A program made the translations under genes and the position numbers. The notes under the pieces are model-generated. The model saw only the letters and a program-made list of their open reading frames with translations, was not told the DNA's origin and made no database searches. A stretch of 64,000 nucleotides of DNA from an uncultured Mucilaginibacter sp. (GTDB lineage Bacteria > Bacteroidota > Bacteroidia > Sphingobacteriales > Sphingobacteriaceae): the NCBI RefSeq assembly GCF_946479965.1, contig NZ_CAMLHX010000002.1:1-64000 (forward strand), given 5' to 3'. Positions 7,724 to 16,487 of this stretch are shown here, in pieces; positions within the stretch are counted from its first letter, which is position 1; every line of letters begins with the position of its first letter.

Positions 7724-10501
7724 TTAATTGGTTGCTGCCGATGTGCCAAATTTTGTAAAATCCCAACTTACGCTTAACATAAAGTAGCGCATTATGGTGT
7801 TAAAGCTGCTTTGTGAGATCTGAGTAGCGCTTACGCTACGTTGAAGCGTTGGATTAGCATCTAATAAGTTAACGCCTGATAAGGTTAATTTTAACTTATC
7901 CTCCTTAAGGAATGCTTTACTTAATGACGCGTTTAATATGGTCATATTTATCGCATCAATACGTTGCGTTTTAGCTGAATATCTGTAACTTACGTCTGAC
8001 GCCAAGATGAATTTTCCCGGTAGATATAACGTACCTCTTCCATTGACATTTAAACCCGCCGCATTATTATTGTTTTGCGGTATTAACGAGTTTTTATTAA
8101 AGCTGTAGTTAGGTGCTACGCCAACTTGTAGTTCGTATTTTTGAAATTTAACTGTTTGCATACCTACCTGTACCGTAAAATTGGTTTGATCAACCCGGTT
8201 TAAGCCGTTGTTAATAAAGCTATAGCCGGCGCTTCTGCCACCGTTAAGAGCTAACCGTATATCTATCTCTGTACCTGCTATACGCTGACTTCCCTGCGCG
8301 GTTAGATTGAAGTTATACGGCCTTTCAGATCCCAAATTAACAAATTGCGTAACCGTTTTACCTGTCAGAGGATCATTTGTTATTTTTGATACGATCTGAT
8401 TTTGAGTAAAACCGCCTGACACAACTAACGCTAGCGACTGCCTTGTTATAATTTTTTGTGACTGATATATTGCTTGCAGGTTGTGGCCGAATTGAGCTTT
8501 CAGGTCGGGATTACCAACAACTATATTTAACGGGTTGTTATTTACCCGTATCGGCTGTAACTGGTCAACACCTGGTTGCGACATATTACCGGAATAACTA
8601 ACCAGTAATATCTTTTGCCCCGACATTTGATACTGATAGGTAGCCTGAGGACTCCAGTTTATAAAATTGCGTTTAAACACTCGGCCACTGTAGCGTTCGG
8701 TCTGATCGTAGTTAACTATAGAAGCACGCGTGCCAAAATTTAAGATTGTTTTGTTTTTACGATAATTGAATATACCGCCAAACCGGTTGGTGAGGGTATA
8801 GATCTTAAAATCATTACTATAAGTAGTATTAAAAATATCGTATTGACCCGATCCTGATTTGTCAAAAGTAGGTTTATCAGAAGTTGTGTTACTAATGCCC
8901 AAGCCATAACTTAGCTGTAGGGCCAGGTATTTTGATAAAGGCTCGGTATAGTTAATATTACTACTAAACGAAGCGTTTTTTGCATTTACTTTTTTCAGCT
9001 GATTGGTTAGCGTATCCGTAGGTGTTTTGTTAGCTGTGTAAACGTCTGATATCAAAAATCCTGTCGAAATATTTTCCGCATAAGTTTGAGATAATGCCCA
9101 AGAAAGCGTGCGGGTTGGTTTTTTAAATTTATAGGTATACAAAGCATTCAAGTTCAACCCCTTTTGATGAATATCAGAGGTTTCTCTCTTCTTTTCAGTT
9201 GTTAATACGTTACCGGTTTCACCAACAATGGTTGTCAACCAGTTGTTATCAATGGTTTGATGCTTTGTAATAACATCAATGCCTAGTTTTAGGGTTGATG
9301 ATGTATCGAGTTTTGTATAATAGGTAACATCCGCTTTTTGCCTGAATGCCGTATTGTGCATGGTACGCGAAGCCGTTTGATCCTGCTTGCTGCCCGGTAT
9401 AGTTACCTGGGTTGATGAGTTATAGTCTCCTACAACATCTATCGAACCAATTTTGTAATTAGCGTTCAAGGTTGCGTCAGTTTTTAGCTTGGTATCATAA
9501 TGCGCACCGCCCGCTTGGACTGTGGGTAAACCGTTGCCATTGTAATTACCAGAGCCCGCGTCCAGATCATCTGGTCCGCCACCCTGCGATATTATCCCTC
9601 CGTTGTCGGCTATTTGCGCGTAATTGTTTGATGAGCCTATGCGGCTATTATCGGCAGCGCCTAAACCTGTTTTTCCGGTAGTAGCAAACGTACCATAGGC
9701 GGCAAATTTAGTTCTGGCGGTAAATTTATTGAATATGCCTTGGGCCTCGTAGTAGTCATCGGTTCCGTAACCGGCGGTTACTTTGCCAAAAATGCCTTTC
9801 TTCTTATCCTCTTTCAATTTAACATTGATGGTTTTTATCCGCTGTCCATCGTCTATCCCTGTAAACGAGGCCTGGTCACTCCTTCTGTCGTATATCTGCA
9901 CAGACGAAACCATATCGCCACGCAAATTTTGGGTAACAAGTGTTGGGTCATCTCCAAAAAACTCTTCCCCATCAACAAGCACCTTAGGTACGGCTTGCCC
10001 GTTCACGGTAATTCTGCCGTTTTTATCTATCACTACACCTGGCATCTGCCTCAACAGATCTTCAACCTTTGAGTTAGGTTGTATAACATATGCCTTGGCG
10101 TTATATTCGAGGGTATCCCCTTTTATTTTAATTTCCTGCGGGGTGCTTTTTATGGTTACTTCATTTAATGTTTTAATTACAGCGCTCATCCCAACGTTTC
10201 CAAGGTCAGTAACCGGCGCGCCCAAAGTAAAGGGCCTCATTTTATTGTCGTAACCGGGATAGGTAATAAAAAGCAGGTATTTACCTGCCGGTAAGCCACT
10301 AATGCTAAATGCGCCGTTAGGATCAGCATAGGTAAACTTGCGTAAAATCGAGTCCTTAGCATTAAGTACACTAACGCTGCCGCTTAATTTAGCTTTGGAA
10401 ACAGAATCAACAGTTACACCCTTTACAGAGAGCGAGTTTTGCCCGTAAGATGTATGTGCGAATAGGAATATGGCTAACAAAGCCAGAAAGGTAATTTTCA
10501 T
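7724..10501 (-). CDS. Outer-membrane beta-barrel receptor, TonB-dependent-like, with carboxypeptidase-regulatory domain
   Basis: 925 residues. Signal peptide 1-20; a CarboxypepD-regulatory-like beta-sandwich at about 22-110 (VKGVTVDSVSKAKLSGSVSV); a plug-like domain at about 125-235 (VEDLLRQMPGVVIDKNGRI); then a long barrel with alternating strands ending in VSWDFTKFG. This layout matches the outer-membrane beta-barrel family of Bacteroidota (OMP_b-brl_3) that resembles TonB-dependent transporters. No clear TonB box or SusD partner is present. The GLPGLI gene follows immediately. The cargo is unknown; peptide or metal-related roles are often suggested for such pairs. Confidence 0.85.
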   Translation of the reverse strand: MKITFLALLAIFLFAHTSYGQNSLSVKGVTVDSVSKAKLSGSVSVLNAKDSILRKFTYADPNGAFSISGLPAGKYLLFITYPGYDNKMRPFTLGAPVTDLGNVGMSAVIKTLNEVTIKSTPQEIKIKGDTLEYNAKAYVIQPNSKVEDLLRQMPGVVIDKNGRITVNGQAVPKVLVDGEEFFGDDPTLVTQNLRGDMVSSVQIYDRRSDQASFTGIDDGQRIKTINVKLKEDKKKGIFGKVTAGYGTDDYYEAQGIFNKFTARTKFAAYGTFATTGKTGLGAADNSRIGSSNNYAQIADNGGIISQGGGPDDLDAGSGNYNGNGLPTVQAGGAHYDTKLKTDATLNANYKIGSIDVVGDYNSSTQVTIPGSKQDQTASRTMHNTAFRQKADVTYYTKLDTSSTLKLGIDVITKHQTIDNNWLTTIVGETGNVLTTEKKRETSDIHQKGLNLNALYTYKFKKPTRTLSWALSQTYAENISTGFLISDVYTANKTPTDTLTNQLKKVNAKNASFSSNINYTEPLSKYLALQLSYGLGISNTTSDKPTFDKSGSGQYDIFNTTYSNDFKIYTLTNRFGGIFNYRKNKTILNFGTRASIVNYDQTERYSGRVFKRNFINWSPQATYQYQMSGQKILLVSYSGNMSQPGVDQLQPIRVNNNPLNIVVGNPDLKAQFGHNLQAIYQSQKIITRQSLALVVSGGFTQNQIVSKITNDPLTGKTVTQFVNLGSERPYNFNLTAQGSQRIAGTEIDIRLALNGGRSAGYSFINNGLNRVDQTNFTVQVGMQTVKFQKYELQVGVAPNYSFNKNSLIPQNNNNAAGLNVNGRGTLYLPGKFILASDVSYRYSAKTQRIDAINMTILNASLSKAFLKEDKLKLTLSGVNLLDANPTLQRSVSATQISQSSFNTIMRYFMLSVSWDFTKFGTSAATN

Positions 10502-10737
10502 TTCAAATTGTGTAAGGGTTTACAAGTGGTAAAAATACAACTAATTATTTAGTATTCGTGCGGTCAGTTAATTTTGATAATAGGATGCATAACATAGTAC
10601 TTTGTTACTTATTTTTAATATTATTTTATTAGTGGCATAACTTGACACAATATTACACGTGTTATCAAAATTATTGTTCGCCTGTATACATCCGGATCTT
10701 TTATTTAATTAACCATAACAATTGTTAATTTTAAAAT

Positions 10738-11103
10738 GTGAAAAAGTCCATCCCTTTTGATTTTCTGCTGGATTATCTGCCTGCCGGCATAGTCGTTAAA
10801 CCGGCTATTGGGATGTTCTATATCTATTTCGATCAAAAGATAGTGCTCATCTTCCGCAAAACCGGTAAAAATCGACAGCACAACGGCATTTGGATCTCTA
10901 CCCGCCGGGAAGATCATGACAGTTTGAAATCGGAAATTCCGGCGATAACTAATTTCTCGCTCGACGAAGGTTTTGATACAACATGGCTACTCCTTAGCGA
11001 TGATCATGAAGATTTTGAAACCGCCGCCATACAACTTTGTGACCTTGTATCGCGCAAGGATAAGCGGATAGGCAAAGTTACGCCGGGCAGCAGAATAGTT
11101 TAA
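10738..11103 (+). CDS. Conserved-looking cytosolic protein of unknown function
   Basis: 121 residues starting at a GTG; no in-frame ATG lies upstream. It appears soluble with alternating strands (GMFYIYFDQKIVLIFRKTGK) and no signal peptide or known motif. Codon use and composition look like those of its neighbours. It is followed by another small unknown gene on the same strand 78 bases downstream. I cannot assign a family. Confidence 0.55.
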   Translation: MKKSIPFDFLLDYLPAGIVVKPAIGMFYIYFDQKIVLIFRKTGKNRQHNGIWISTRREDHDSLKSEIPAITNFSLDEGFDTTWLLLSDDHEDFETAAIQLCDLVSRKDKRIGKVTPGSRIV

Positions 11104-11180
11104 CACAATATTAAGTTTTTGTTAGCACCGCATACGTTATTGATCTGGTGCTTATCTTGCCTTAAATTAATACAAATGCT

Positions 11181-11504
11181 ATGGATTTTAATGTGGTGGC
11201 ACTGGAGATATCTGATCTCATCGCCCATTTTGACTACTATGACCGATTGATCAGCAATGCAAGTGTTGCTGAAGAGCAGACCAGGCTTCGGAACAAAAAC
11301 AAGGAGCACCTGGCTAAGTTTTTTGCCGATGTTGAATTCTACGACAGCAATAAGCAGCTGCGCCCGCTTTACCAGACTAAGGATTCAATCGTTCATAAAT
11401 TAAAAAGCATCAAAACCAACGATGTGCATGATCTGATAGAGAAACTGGAGAAGGATGCTAAAAAAATAAAGAAGTTGTATAAGTCACTGATAAAAAGGGA
11501 CTGA
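11181..11504 (+). CDS. Small helical protein of unknown function
   Basis: 107 residues, strongly charged and mostly helical, with a Lys-rich C-terminal half (LIEKLEKDAKKIKKLYKSL) likely to form a coiled coil. No signal peptide or known motif. It may share a transcript with the preceding small gene. A strong terminator lies 20 bases after the stop. Confidence 0.6.
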   Translation: MDFNVVALEISDLIAHFDYYDRLISNASVAEEQTRLRNKNKEHLAKFFADVEFYDSNKQLRPLYQTKDSIVHKLKSIKTNDVHDLIEKLEKDAKKIKKLYKSLIKRD

Positions 11505-11522
11505 TCAATAAATTCAAATCGT

Positions 11523-11570
11523 ATAAAGCAAGAATGCTGCGGCCATTAGGCCGCAGCATTCTTGCTTTAT
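11523..11570 (+). terminator. Bidirectional terminator with a 22-bp perfect stem
   Basis: Arms ATAAAGCAAGAATGCTGCGG... at 11523-11544 and their exact inverse at 11549-11570 flank an ATTA loop. It lies between convergent genes ending at 11504 and 11602. A perfect 22-bp stem is unusually long for an ordinary terminator. Confidence 0.8.
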
Positions 11571-11601
11571 GTTTGCCTCAACCTTAGAGACGCCAGGCTA
11601 T

Positions 11602-13098
11602 TTACTGGATCGGTTCAGGTTTAAATGGAGGAAGCACCCACCTCATTCCTGCATTAGGATCTGTCTTTTTGAGCTCCTCTAATTTAAAATATTGGCGTAT
11701 TGTCTCCGCTCCATCAATCCCGCCGGGCCAGATCTTATTGTGGTAAACCGCCAGCCATTTACCGGGCTTGGTATAACGTTCTACAAATCGTTTTGCATGG
11801 ACGTTCACTGTATACATATCTACCAGGTTAGGGGCATTCCCATAATTTTTATTTACCCGCAGGTCTACATTTCCGGGTTTTCTGATGCTGTAGTATGCAA
11901 AATCCGCTCCTTTATATTTCGCCAACTCAGAGTTGTCGACATATTTATCGTTTATGCAGATTGTGTAAACGTTAGTTTTTTCTTTCCATGCTGCTACCAT
12001 CTCATTTGTAGGCACCTTTGCAAGCACCTTTGGAGGATCAGGAAGCGCGGCTTTTTCTGCCGCTGTCATTTCATCATATTTCTTTGGCATGTACTTGCCT
12101 TCCTTGTTTTCTATCCATATTGTTGCACCTTTAAAAAAGGTCGCCCTATTTGGCTCAACCGCTTTTTCAGCGACGTTACTGAAAGTGTTCGGTTTAGATG
12201 TGTAGACTTTTGTAACAGATTTCATGCTAAAAAGGAACAGCATAGCTGCAAGAACCGGAAGCACCGCCACGCGGGCAGTCCAGATCTTTAATTTGGAGGT
12301 GGTTTTGATCATCATGGTTAATCGTTTTTTGGTGAGTGAATAATTTAAGTTACTGGCTAATGGAGAAGGTTCTGCAAGGTTAGTTTCCTTAAGTAATAGG
12401 TACTGATAGGCCGATACTTCATACCGGCATACAACAGCCTCATCGGCAAGGAACTCATGATTCAGCTGAATTGCTTTTTTATAAAAAACAAATACCGGGT
12501 TGAACCAAAATATGATCTTTATGATCTCAACGAACAGTATATCCAGCGAATGCATCTGGCGAACGTGTGTTAACTCGTGTTCCAATAGTTGCTCGTCTAT
12601 TCTACCCTCCCTGTAATCATCTTCGTTAATAAAAATATGGCTCAGAAAGCTATGTGGTAACACATCATTTGATAACATTACCAGCGAACCTTCCTTTATT
12701 TTTTGTCTTGGATTTTTATAGATCCGCGAGTGTATAATTGCCAGGTTGCGGACGAACCGTATGGCTAAAACACATGCTATTATGCTGTAAAATAAAATCA
12801 ATAAAGTTTCAAAATTGTAAGATGATGAGGACTCTTGAACAACCGCACCCCCACTCACCTCTGTTGGAAATGATGACGGGATTTCTTGCAACGCCATAGT
12901 ATTTGATAAAAGCGGAGTATGGTCTAAAACGTCCGTTGATATTTCGATAGTCAGCGCCGGTAGTACAAGGCCCGCAACAAGACTTAGTAAAAGGTAAAAC
13001 CGATTAAACCGGTGCATCTTCATTTTCTCAAAAAAAAGATGGTAGACAACTAAAAACGTTGCCAGGCATATAGCCGATTTTAAAATGTATGCTATCAT
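11602..13098 (-). CDS. BlaR1-like M56 family membrane metallopeptidase
   Basis: 498 residues. The N-terminal half has about four membrane helices and the gluzincin motif HELTH at 174-178, followed by a helix with FWFNPVFVFYKKAIQLNHE, as in M56/BlaR1 peptidases. A further helix lies at about 275-292. The C-terminal 200 residues are periplasmic and match no penicillin-binding sensor that I recognise. In BlaR1 systems a signal at the sensor activates the zinc protease, which leads to loss of the BlaI repressor. The start overlaps the BlaI-like gene by 4 bases, a classic pair. The ligand is unknown and need not be a beta-lactam. Confidence 0.88.
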   Translation of the reverse strand: MIAYILKSAICLATFLVVYHLFFEKMKMHRFNRFYLLLSLVAGLVLPALTIEISTDVLDHTPLLSNTMALQEIPSSFPTEVSGGAVVQESSSSYNFETLLILFYSIIACVLAIRFVRNLAIIHSRIYKNPRQKIKEGSLVMLSNDVLPHSFLSHIFINEDDYREGRIDEQLLEHELTHVRQMHSLDILFVEIIKIIFWFNPVFVFYKKAIQLNHEFLADEAVVCRYEVSAYQYLLLKETNLAEPSPLASNLNYSLTKKRLTMMIKTTSKLKIWTARVAVLPVLAAMLFLFSMKSVTKVYTSKPNTFSNVAEKAVEPNRATFFKGATIWIENKEGKYMPKKYDEMTAAEKAALPDPPKVLAKVPTNEMVAAWKEKTNVYTICINDKYVDNSELAKYKGADFAYYSIRKPGNVDLRVNKNYGNAPNLVDMYTVNVHAKRFVERYTKPGKWLAVYHNKIWPGGIDGAETIRQYFKLEELKKTDPNAGMRWVLPPFKPEPIQ

Positions 13099-13466
13099 TT
13101 CTTTTTTCGTTTAATTTCCTGCTCTATAATTTCTTTTAACTCTTCCAGTTCATTAGATGATAAGTTGGTCCGCTTAGTAAAAAACGAAGCAAATTGTGAA
13201 GCAGAATCATTAAAGAAATCCTTTATTAATATGTTAACGTGCTTTGAAAAATAGTCTGCTTTAACTACAAGCGGATAATATTCCCTCGAGTTTCCATAGA
13301 CCTTAAAACCCACAAAGCCTTTATCAACCATTCTTTTCAGTAAAGTAGCAATAGTGGTGGGTGCCGGTTTCGGATCAGGGTAGGCACTGATAAGATCTTT
13401 CATAAAAGCCTTTTCCAGTTCCCACAGGCGTTGCATCAATTGTTCTTCCGTTTTAGTAAGCTCCAT
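13095..13466 (-). CDS. BlaI/MecI-family transcription repressor
   Basis: 123 residues with an N-terminal winged helix (LTKTEEQLMQRLWELEKAFM, then PKPAPTTIATLLKRMVDKGF as recognition region) and a C-terminal helical dimerisation part containing the segment where BlaR1-type proteases cut in relatives. It is the first gene of a two-gene operon with the M56 peptidase. TACA/TGTA motifs just upstream are the expected operator, so autorepression is likely. Confidence 0.92.
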   Translation of the reverse strand: MELTKTEEQLMQRLWELEKAFMKDLISAYPDPKPAPTTIATLLKRMVDKGFVGFKVYGNSREYYPLVVKADYFSKHVNILIKDFFNDSASQFASFFTKRTNLSSNELEELKEIIEQEIKRKKK

Positions 13467-13470
13467 GTTC

Positions 13471-13500
13471 TACAAATAGTTTTATATAACTACAAATGTA
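13471..13500 (-). promoter_or_regulatory. BlaI-type operator overlapping the -7 box
   Basis: TACAAATGTA at 13491-13500 is a TACA-AA-TGTA dyad of the BlaI/MecI type. TACAAATA at 13471-13478 repeats its first half 20 bases away, about two helical turns. The minus strand of 13493-13500 reads TACATTTG, a -7 promoter box, so repressor binding would block the promoter. The gene's ATG is at 13466. Confidence 0.65.
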
Positions 13501-13715
13501 GAAACATATTTTTAATTTGCAAGAGTTTTTTAAAAGGACAACGGAGTGGTAAAAAGGGCTGGATTCCGTGATCAGACATACCGTTCGTTTTCAGGTTTTA
13601 AACTTTCCCTGGTATTTAGTCGGATTGATTAAAAAAAAGTAATGAGCGAAGGAAATACTTCATTTCATCGTCTCATTAAATAACCACACCAATAAAACCT
13701 GATTAAACCAATTAA

Positions 13716-13958
13716 ATGAGACTAAAAAAGAACATCGCGACCAGCGAAAATGGCTTTATTTTCAACCCGTCCACGGGTGATTCCTTTTCCAGTAATTCTA
13801 TCGCAGCCGAAATATTAAGCCTGATGAAAGCCGGGCAGTCATCACTGGATATTAAGCAGCACGTACTGAATAAGTATGAGGTTGAAGATGCGCAACTTGA
13901 GCGGGACTGGGAAGACTGGCTACTGCAATTAAAGGATGCTAACCTGTTAGAGCTGTAA
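13716..13958 (+). CDS. PqqD-like peptide-binding (RRE-type) protein
   Basis: 80 residues with the PqqD fold pattern: a short strand pair (GFIFNPSTGDSFSSNSIAAEIL), then helices with the typical GQSSLDIKQHVLNKYEV and DWEDWLLQLKDANLLEL segments that end winged-helix PqqD/RRE domains. PqqD proteins bind leader peptides and present them to modifying enzymes. It opens a six-gene operon and lies 6 bases before an ATP-grasp ligase gene. The next enzyme after that has a leader-like N-terminus. Family assignment is fairly safe; the peptide partner is inferred. Confidence 0.8.
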   Translation: MRLKKNIATSENGFIFNPSTGDSFSSNSIAAEILSLMKAGQSSLDIKQHVLNKYEVEDAQLERDWEDWLLQLKDANLLEL

Positions 13959-13964
13959 TTAATT

Positions 13965-15020
13965 ATGCCAGATAAAATAAAAAGGCCGCTCGTAATAGCT
14001 GTTACAGCGCTAAACGCTATAGACAGCCCCGGCCCGGGTGTGGCGGTGATCCGCGCCTTACGGGATGGATTGGATCGGGAGATCCGTATTATCGGCTTAT
14101 CGTATGAATCGTTAGAACCCGGTGTTTATCTCCACAATCTGGTTGACAAAACCTACCAGATCCCTTATCCATCTGCCGGCGCTGAAGCTTTAATTGAAAG
14201 GCTGCAATACATTCACGGAAAGGAACAGATAGACCTTATCATCCCCAACTTTGACGCTGAACTATATAATTTCATTAAGATAAGCGCGCAATTAGGTACA
14301 ATGGGTATCCGCACTTTTTTACCTACTCATGAGGCATTGGAAGCCCGGGATAAAATTAACCTGACCAAGTTTGGCAAACAGCATAAGATGCATGTGCCGC
14401 AGGACAAAGTGATTCACAAAGTTGACGAACTGAAAAAAGCGGCGGAAGAATTGGAATACCCGCTGGTAGTAAAAGGAAAATATTACGAGGCATACGTGTG
14501 TCAAAATCTTGAACTGGCACAAAAAGCATTTTACCAATTAAGCGCCAAATGGGGCACACCTGTTATTGCACAGGAATTTATTAAAGGAACCGAAATAAAT
14601 ATAGCAGCCCTGGGCGATGGCAATGGCAACTGTATTAGTATTATCCCAATGCGCAAGCTGTATATTACAGATAAAGGCAAGGCCTGGGCGGGTATAACCA
14701 TTGAAGACACCGATCTATTAAAGCTGGCCCGTGAATTTACAAAGGCCACCAATTGGCGCGGCGGTTTTGAACTGGAAATAATGCGGGATGCAAAGGGCAA
14801 ATTGTACATAATGGAAATTAATCCCCGTTTTCCTGCCTGGATATATCTTACCGCAGGTGCCGGGCAAAATCAGCCCGCCGCTTTAGTTAAAATGGCACTA
14901 GGCGAGGATGTTAAACCATTTACCGAATATGAGGTAGGCAAAATGTTTATCCGCTATGCCTGGGACCATATTACCGATGTAAACGAATTCCAGGAGTTAT
15001 CAGCATTTGGAGAACTGTAG
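13965..15020 (+). CDS. ATP-grasp ligase, carbamoyl-phosphate-synthase/PylC-like
   Basis: 351 residues. The first 110 residues form a Rossmann-like pre-ATP-grasp domain. The ATP-grasp body follows, with nucleotide-binding Lys residues (YPLVVKGKYYEAY, about 165-177), the adenine segment VIAQEFIKGTEIN and the metal-binding signature IMEINPRFPAW (Glu, Asn, Arg) at about 284-294. ATP-grasp enzymes join a carboxylate to an amine or thiol through an acyl-phosphate. It sits between a PqqD-like protein and a PLP enzyme, so the substrate may be an amino acid or peptide. I do not recognise it as any known biosynthetic ligase. Confidence 0.85.
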   Translation: MPDKIKRPLVIAVTALNAIDSPGPGVAVIRALRDGLDREIRIIGLSYESLEPGVYLHNLVDKTYQIPYPSAGAEALIERLQYIHGKEQIDLIIPNFDAELYNFIKISAQLGTMGIRTFLPTHEALEARDKINLTKFGKQHKMHVPQDKVIHKVDELKKAAEELEYPLVVKGKYYEAYVCQNLELAQKAFYQLSAKWGTPVIAQEFIKGTEINIAALGDGNGNCISIIPMRKLYITDKGKAWAGITIEDTDLLKLAREFTKATNWRGGFELEIMRDAKGKLYIMEINPRFPAWIYLTAGAGQNQPAALVKMALGEDVKPFTEYEVGKMFIRYAWDHITDVNEFQELSAFGEL

Positions 15021-15106
15021 CATCAAGCCAAATAACAATACGGTGGAAATAAAAAATAGATCATAAAAGCCTTTGGCATTATGCTTAAAGCTCAATCAAA
15101 ATAGAA

Positions 15107-16477
15107 ATGATGAAATTAAAATACGAACGTCCGGTTATCAAGAAGATGAATGCCGGTTTGATGAATAAATTTGGTACCAACACCAAACTTCAGCCGGTAA
15201 AACATATAGATGGCGTGCCGGTGCTTAAATTGATAGAACAATATGGGTCTCCCCTGTTTGTATTATCAGAAAAGCAGATCCGCAGAAATTACCAATCGGC
15301 TAACCGTTCGTTTAAAACCCGTTACCCGAAAGTACAGTTCGCCTGGAGTTATAAAACCAATTATATCAACGCGGTTTGCAATATCTTTCACCAGGAAGGC
15401 AGCTGGGCCGAAGTGGTATCGGGCTTTGAATATCATAAAGCCTTAGGCAACGGTGTCCCCGGCAATCGTATCATTTTTAACGGACCGGACAAACACCGTG
15501 ATGATGTTATAGCGGCTATAGAAAATGATTCATTGATCCACATTGACCATTTTGACGAATTATATAGCCTTATAGAACTATGTGAAGAGCTTAACAAAAA
15601 ACCCCGCGTAGCTATTCGCATAAATATGGATACCGGCGTTTATCCGATATGGGACCGTTTTGGTTTTAATTACGAAAACGGCCAGGCCTGGAACGCTATA
15701 GCTAAAATAGTTGGTTCGGGTAAAATGCAATTGGTGGGTTTACATTGCCACATTGGCACCTATATGTTGTCTACATCGCCGTATGCCGTAGCAGCAAGTA
15801 AACTATGTGAACTGGCTATGCGCTGCAAAAATTTGCTTTACACCCCTATTCAATATCTTGATATGGGCGGTGGTTTCCCATCAACCAATACGCTTAAAGG
15901 CGCTTATTTACCGGGAGTTGATACAGTACCTTCTGTTGATGACTTTGCCGAAGCTATAACGTCGGTTATACTGGGATATGGCTTTAAGCAAGATGAGCTT
16001 CCGCTGCTGATACTGGAAAGTGGTCGCGTGCTGATTGATGATGCCGGCTACCTGTTGGGCACCGTGATAGCCAATAAACGATTAAGTGATAGTCGGCGTG
16101 CCACCATAATGAACTTCGGTGTGAATACCTTGTTTACCGCGTTTTGGTACGATCACAAAATAAGCCCCGCACAGGAATTTAATGAGCATGTAGAAGACAT
16201 GGTATTATATGGCCCGCTGTGTATGAATATAGATGTGGTGCGGGATAATATTAATCTACCTCTTCTTAATCCCGGCGACCACGTAGTGGTACACAAGGTA
16301 GGTGCTTATAACATGACCCAATGGATGCAGTTTATTAGCCTGCGCCCGGCAGTAGTATTAATTGACGAACAACAAAATTTGCATGAAATACGCCAGGCCG
16401 AAACATTGCAATACATGGAAGCAATGGAAAAAATGCCCGACCATTTGCAACAATTTAGCTTAGTACAGGGCAACTAA
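15107..16477 (+). CDS. PLP-dependent fold-type III decarboxylase/racemase, diaminopimelate-decarboxylase-like
   Basis: 456 residues. The catalytic set is complete: PLP lysine in FAWSYKTN (Lys83), the HCHIGTY block, a glycine-rich GGGFPS loop, LESGRVLIDDAG, the active-site Cys in YGPLCMNIDVV and the substrate-loop GAYNMTQW. It could decarboxylate a D-stereocentre amino acid or act as a racemase. It is unlikely to be the housekeeping LysA, given its operon and a non-canonical 35-residue N-terminal extension. That extension has KYERPVIKKMNAGLMNKFG, with the YxxPxI spacing of RiPP leaders bound by PqqD-type domains. ATGATG gives two possible starts, differing by one residue. Confidence 0.82.
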   Translation: MMKLKYERPVIKKMNAGLMNKFGTNTKLQPVKHIDGVPVLKLIEQYGSPLFVLSEKQIRRNYQSANRSFKTRYPKVQFAWSYKTNYINAVCNIFHQEGSWAEVVSGFEYHKALGNGVPGNRIIFNGPDKHRDDVIAAIENDSLIHIDHFDELYSLIELCEELNKKPRVAIRINMDTGVYPIWDRFGFNYENGQAWNAIAKIVGSGKMQLVGLHCHIGTYMLSTSPYAVAASKLCELAMRCKNLLYTPIQYLDMGGGFPSTNTLKGAYLPGVDTVPSVDDFAEAITSVILGYGFKQDELPLLILESGRVLIDDAGYLLGTVIANKRLSDSRRATIMNFGVNTLFTAFWYDHKISPAQEFNEHVEDMVLYGPLCMNIDVVRDNINLPLLNPGDHVVVHKVGAYNMTQWMQFISLRPAVVLIDEQQNLHEIRQAETLQYMEAMEKMPDHLQQFSLVQGN

Positions 16478-16487
16478 CTACATACAA

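Noticed and set aside
11692..12291. 199-codon frame opposite the BlaR1-like gene
   Set aside because: Cys/Phe-rich reading with no domain; the opposite strand encodes a clear M56 protein.
15107..16477. Housekeeping LysA (diaminopimelate decarboxylase)
   Set aside because: Catalytic residues fit, but operon context and the leader-like N-terminal extension argue for a specialised enzyme.
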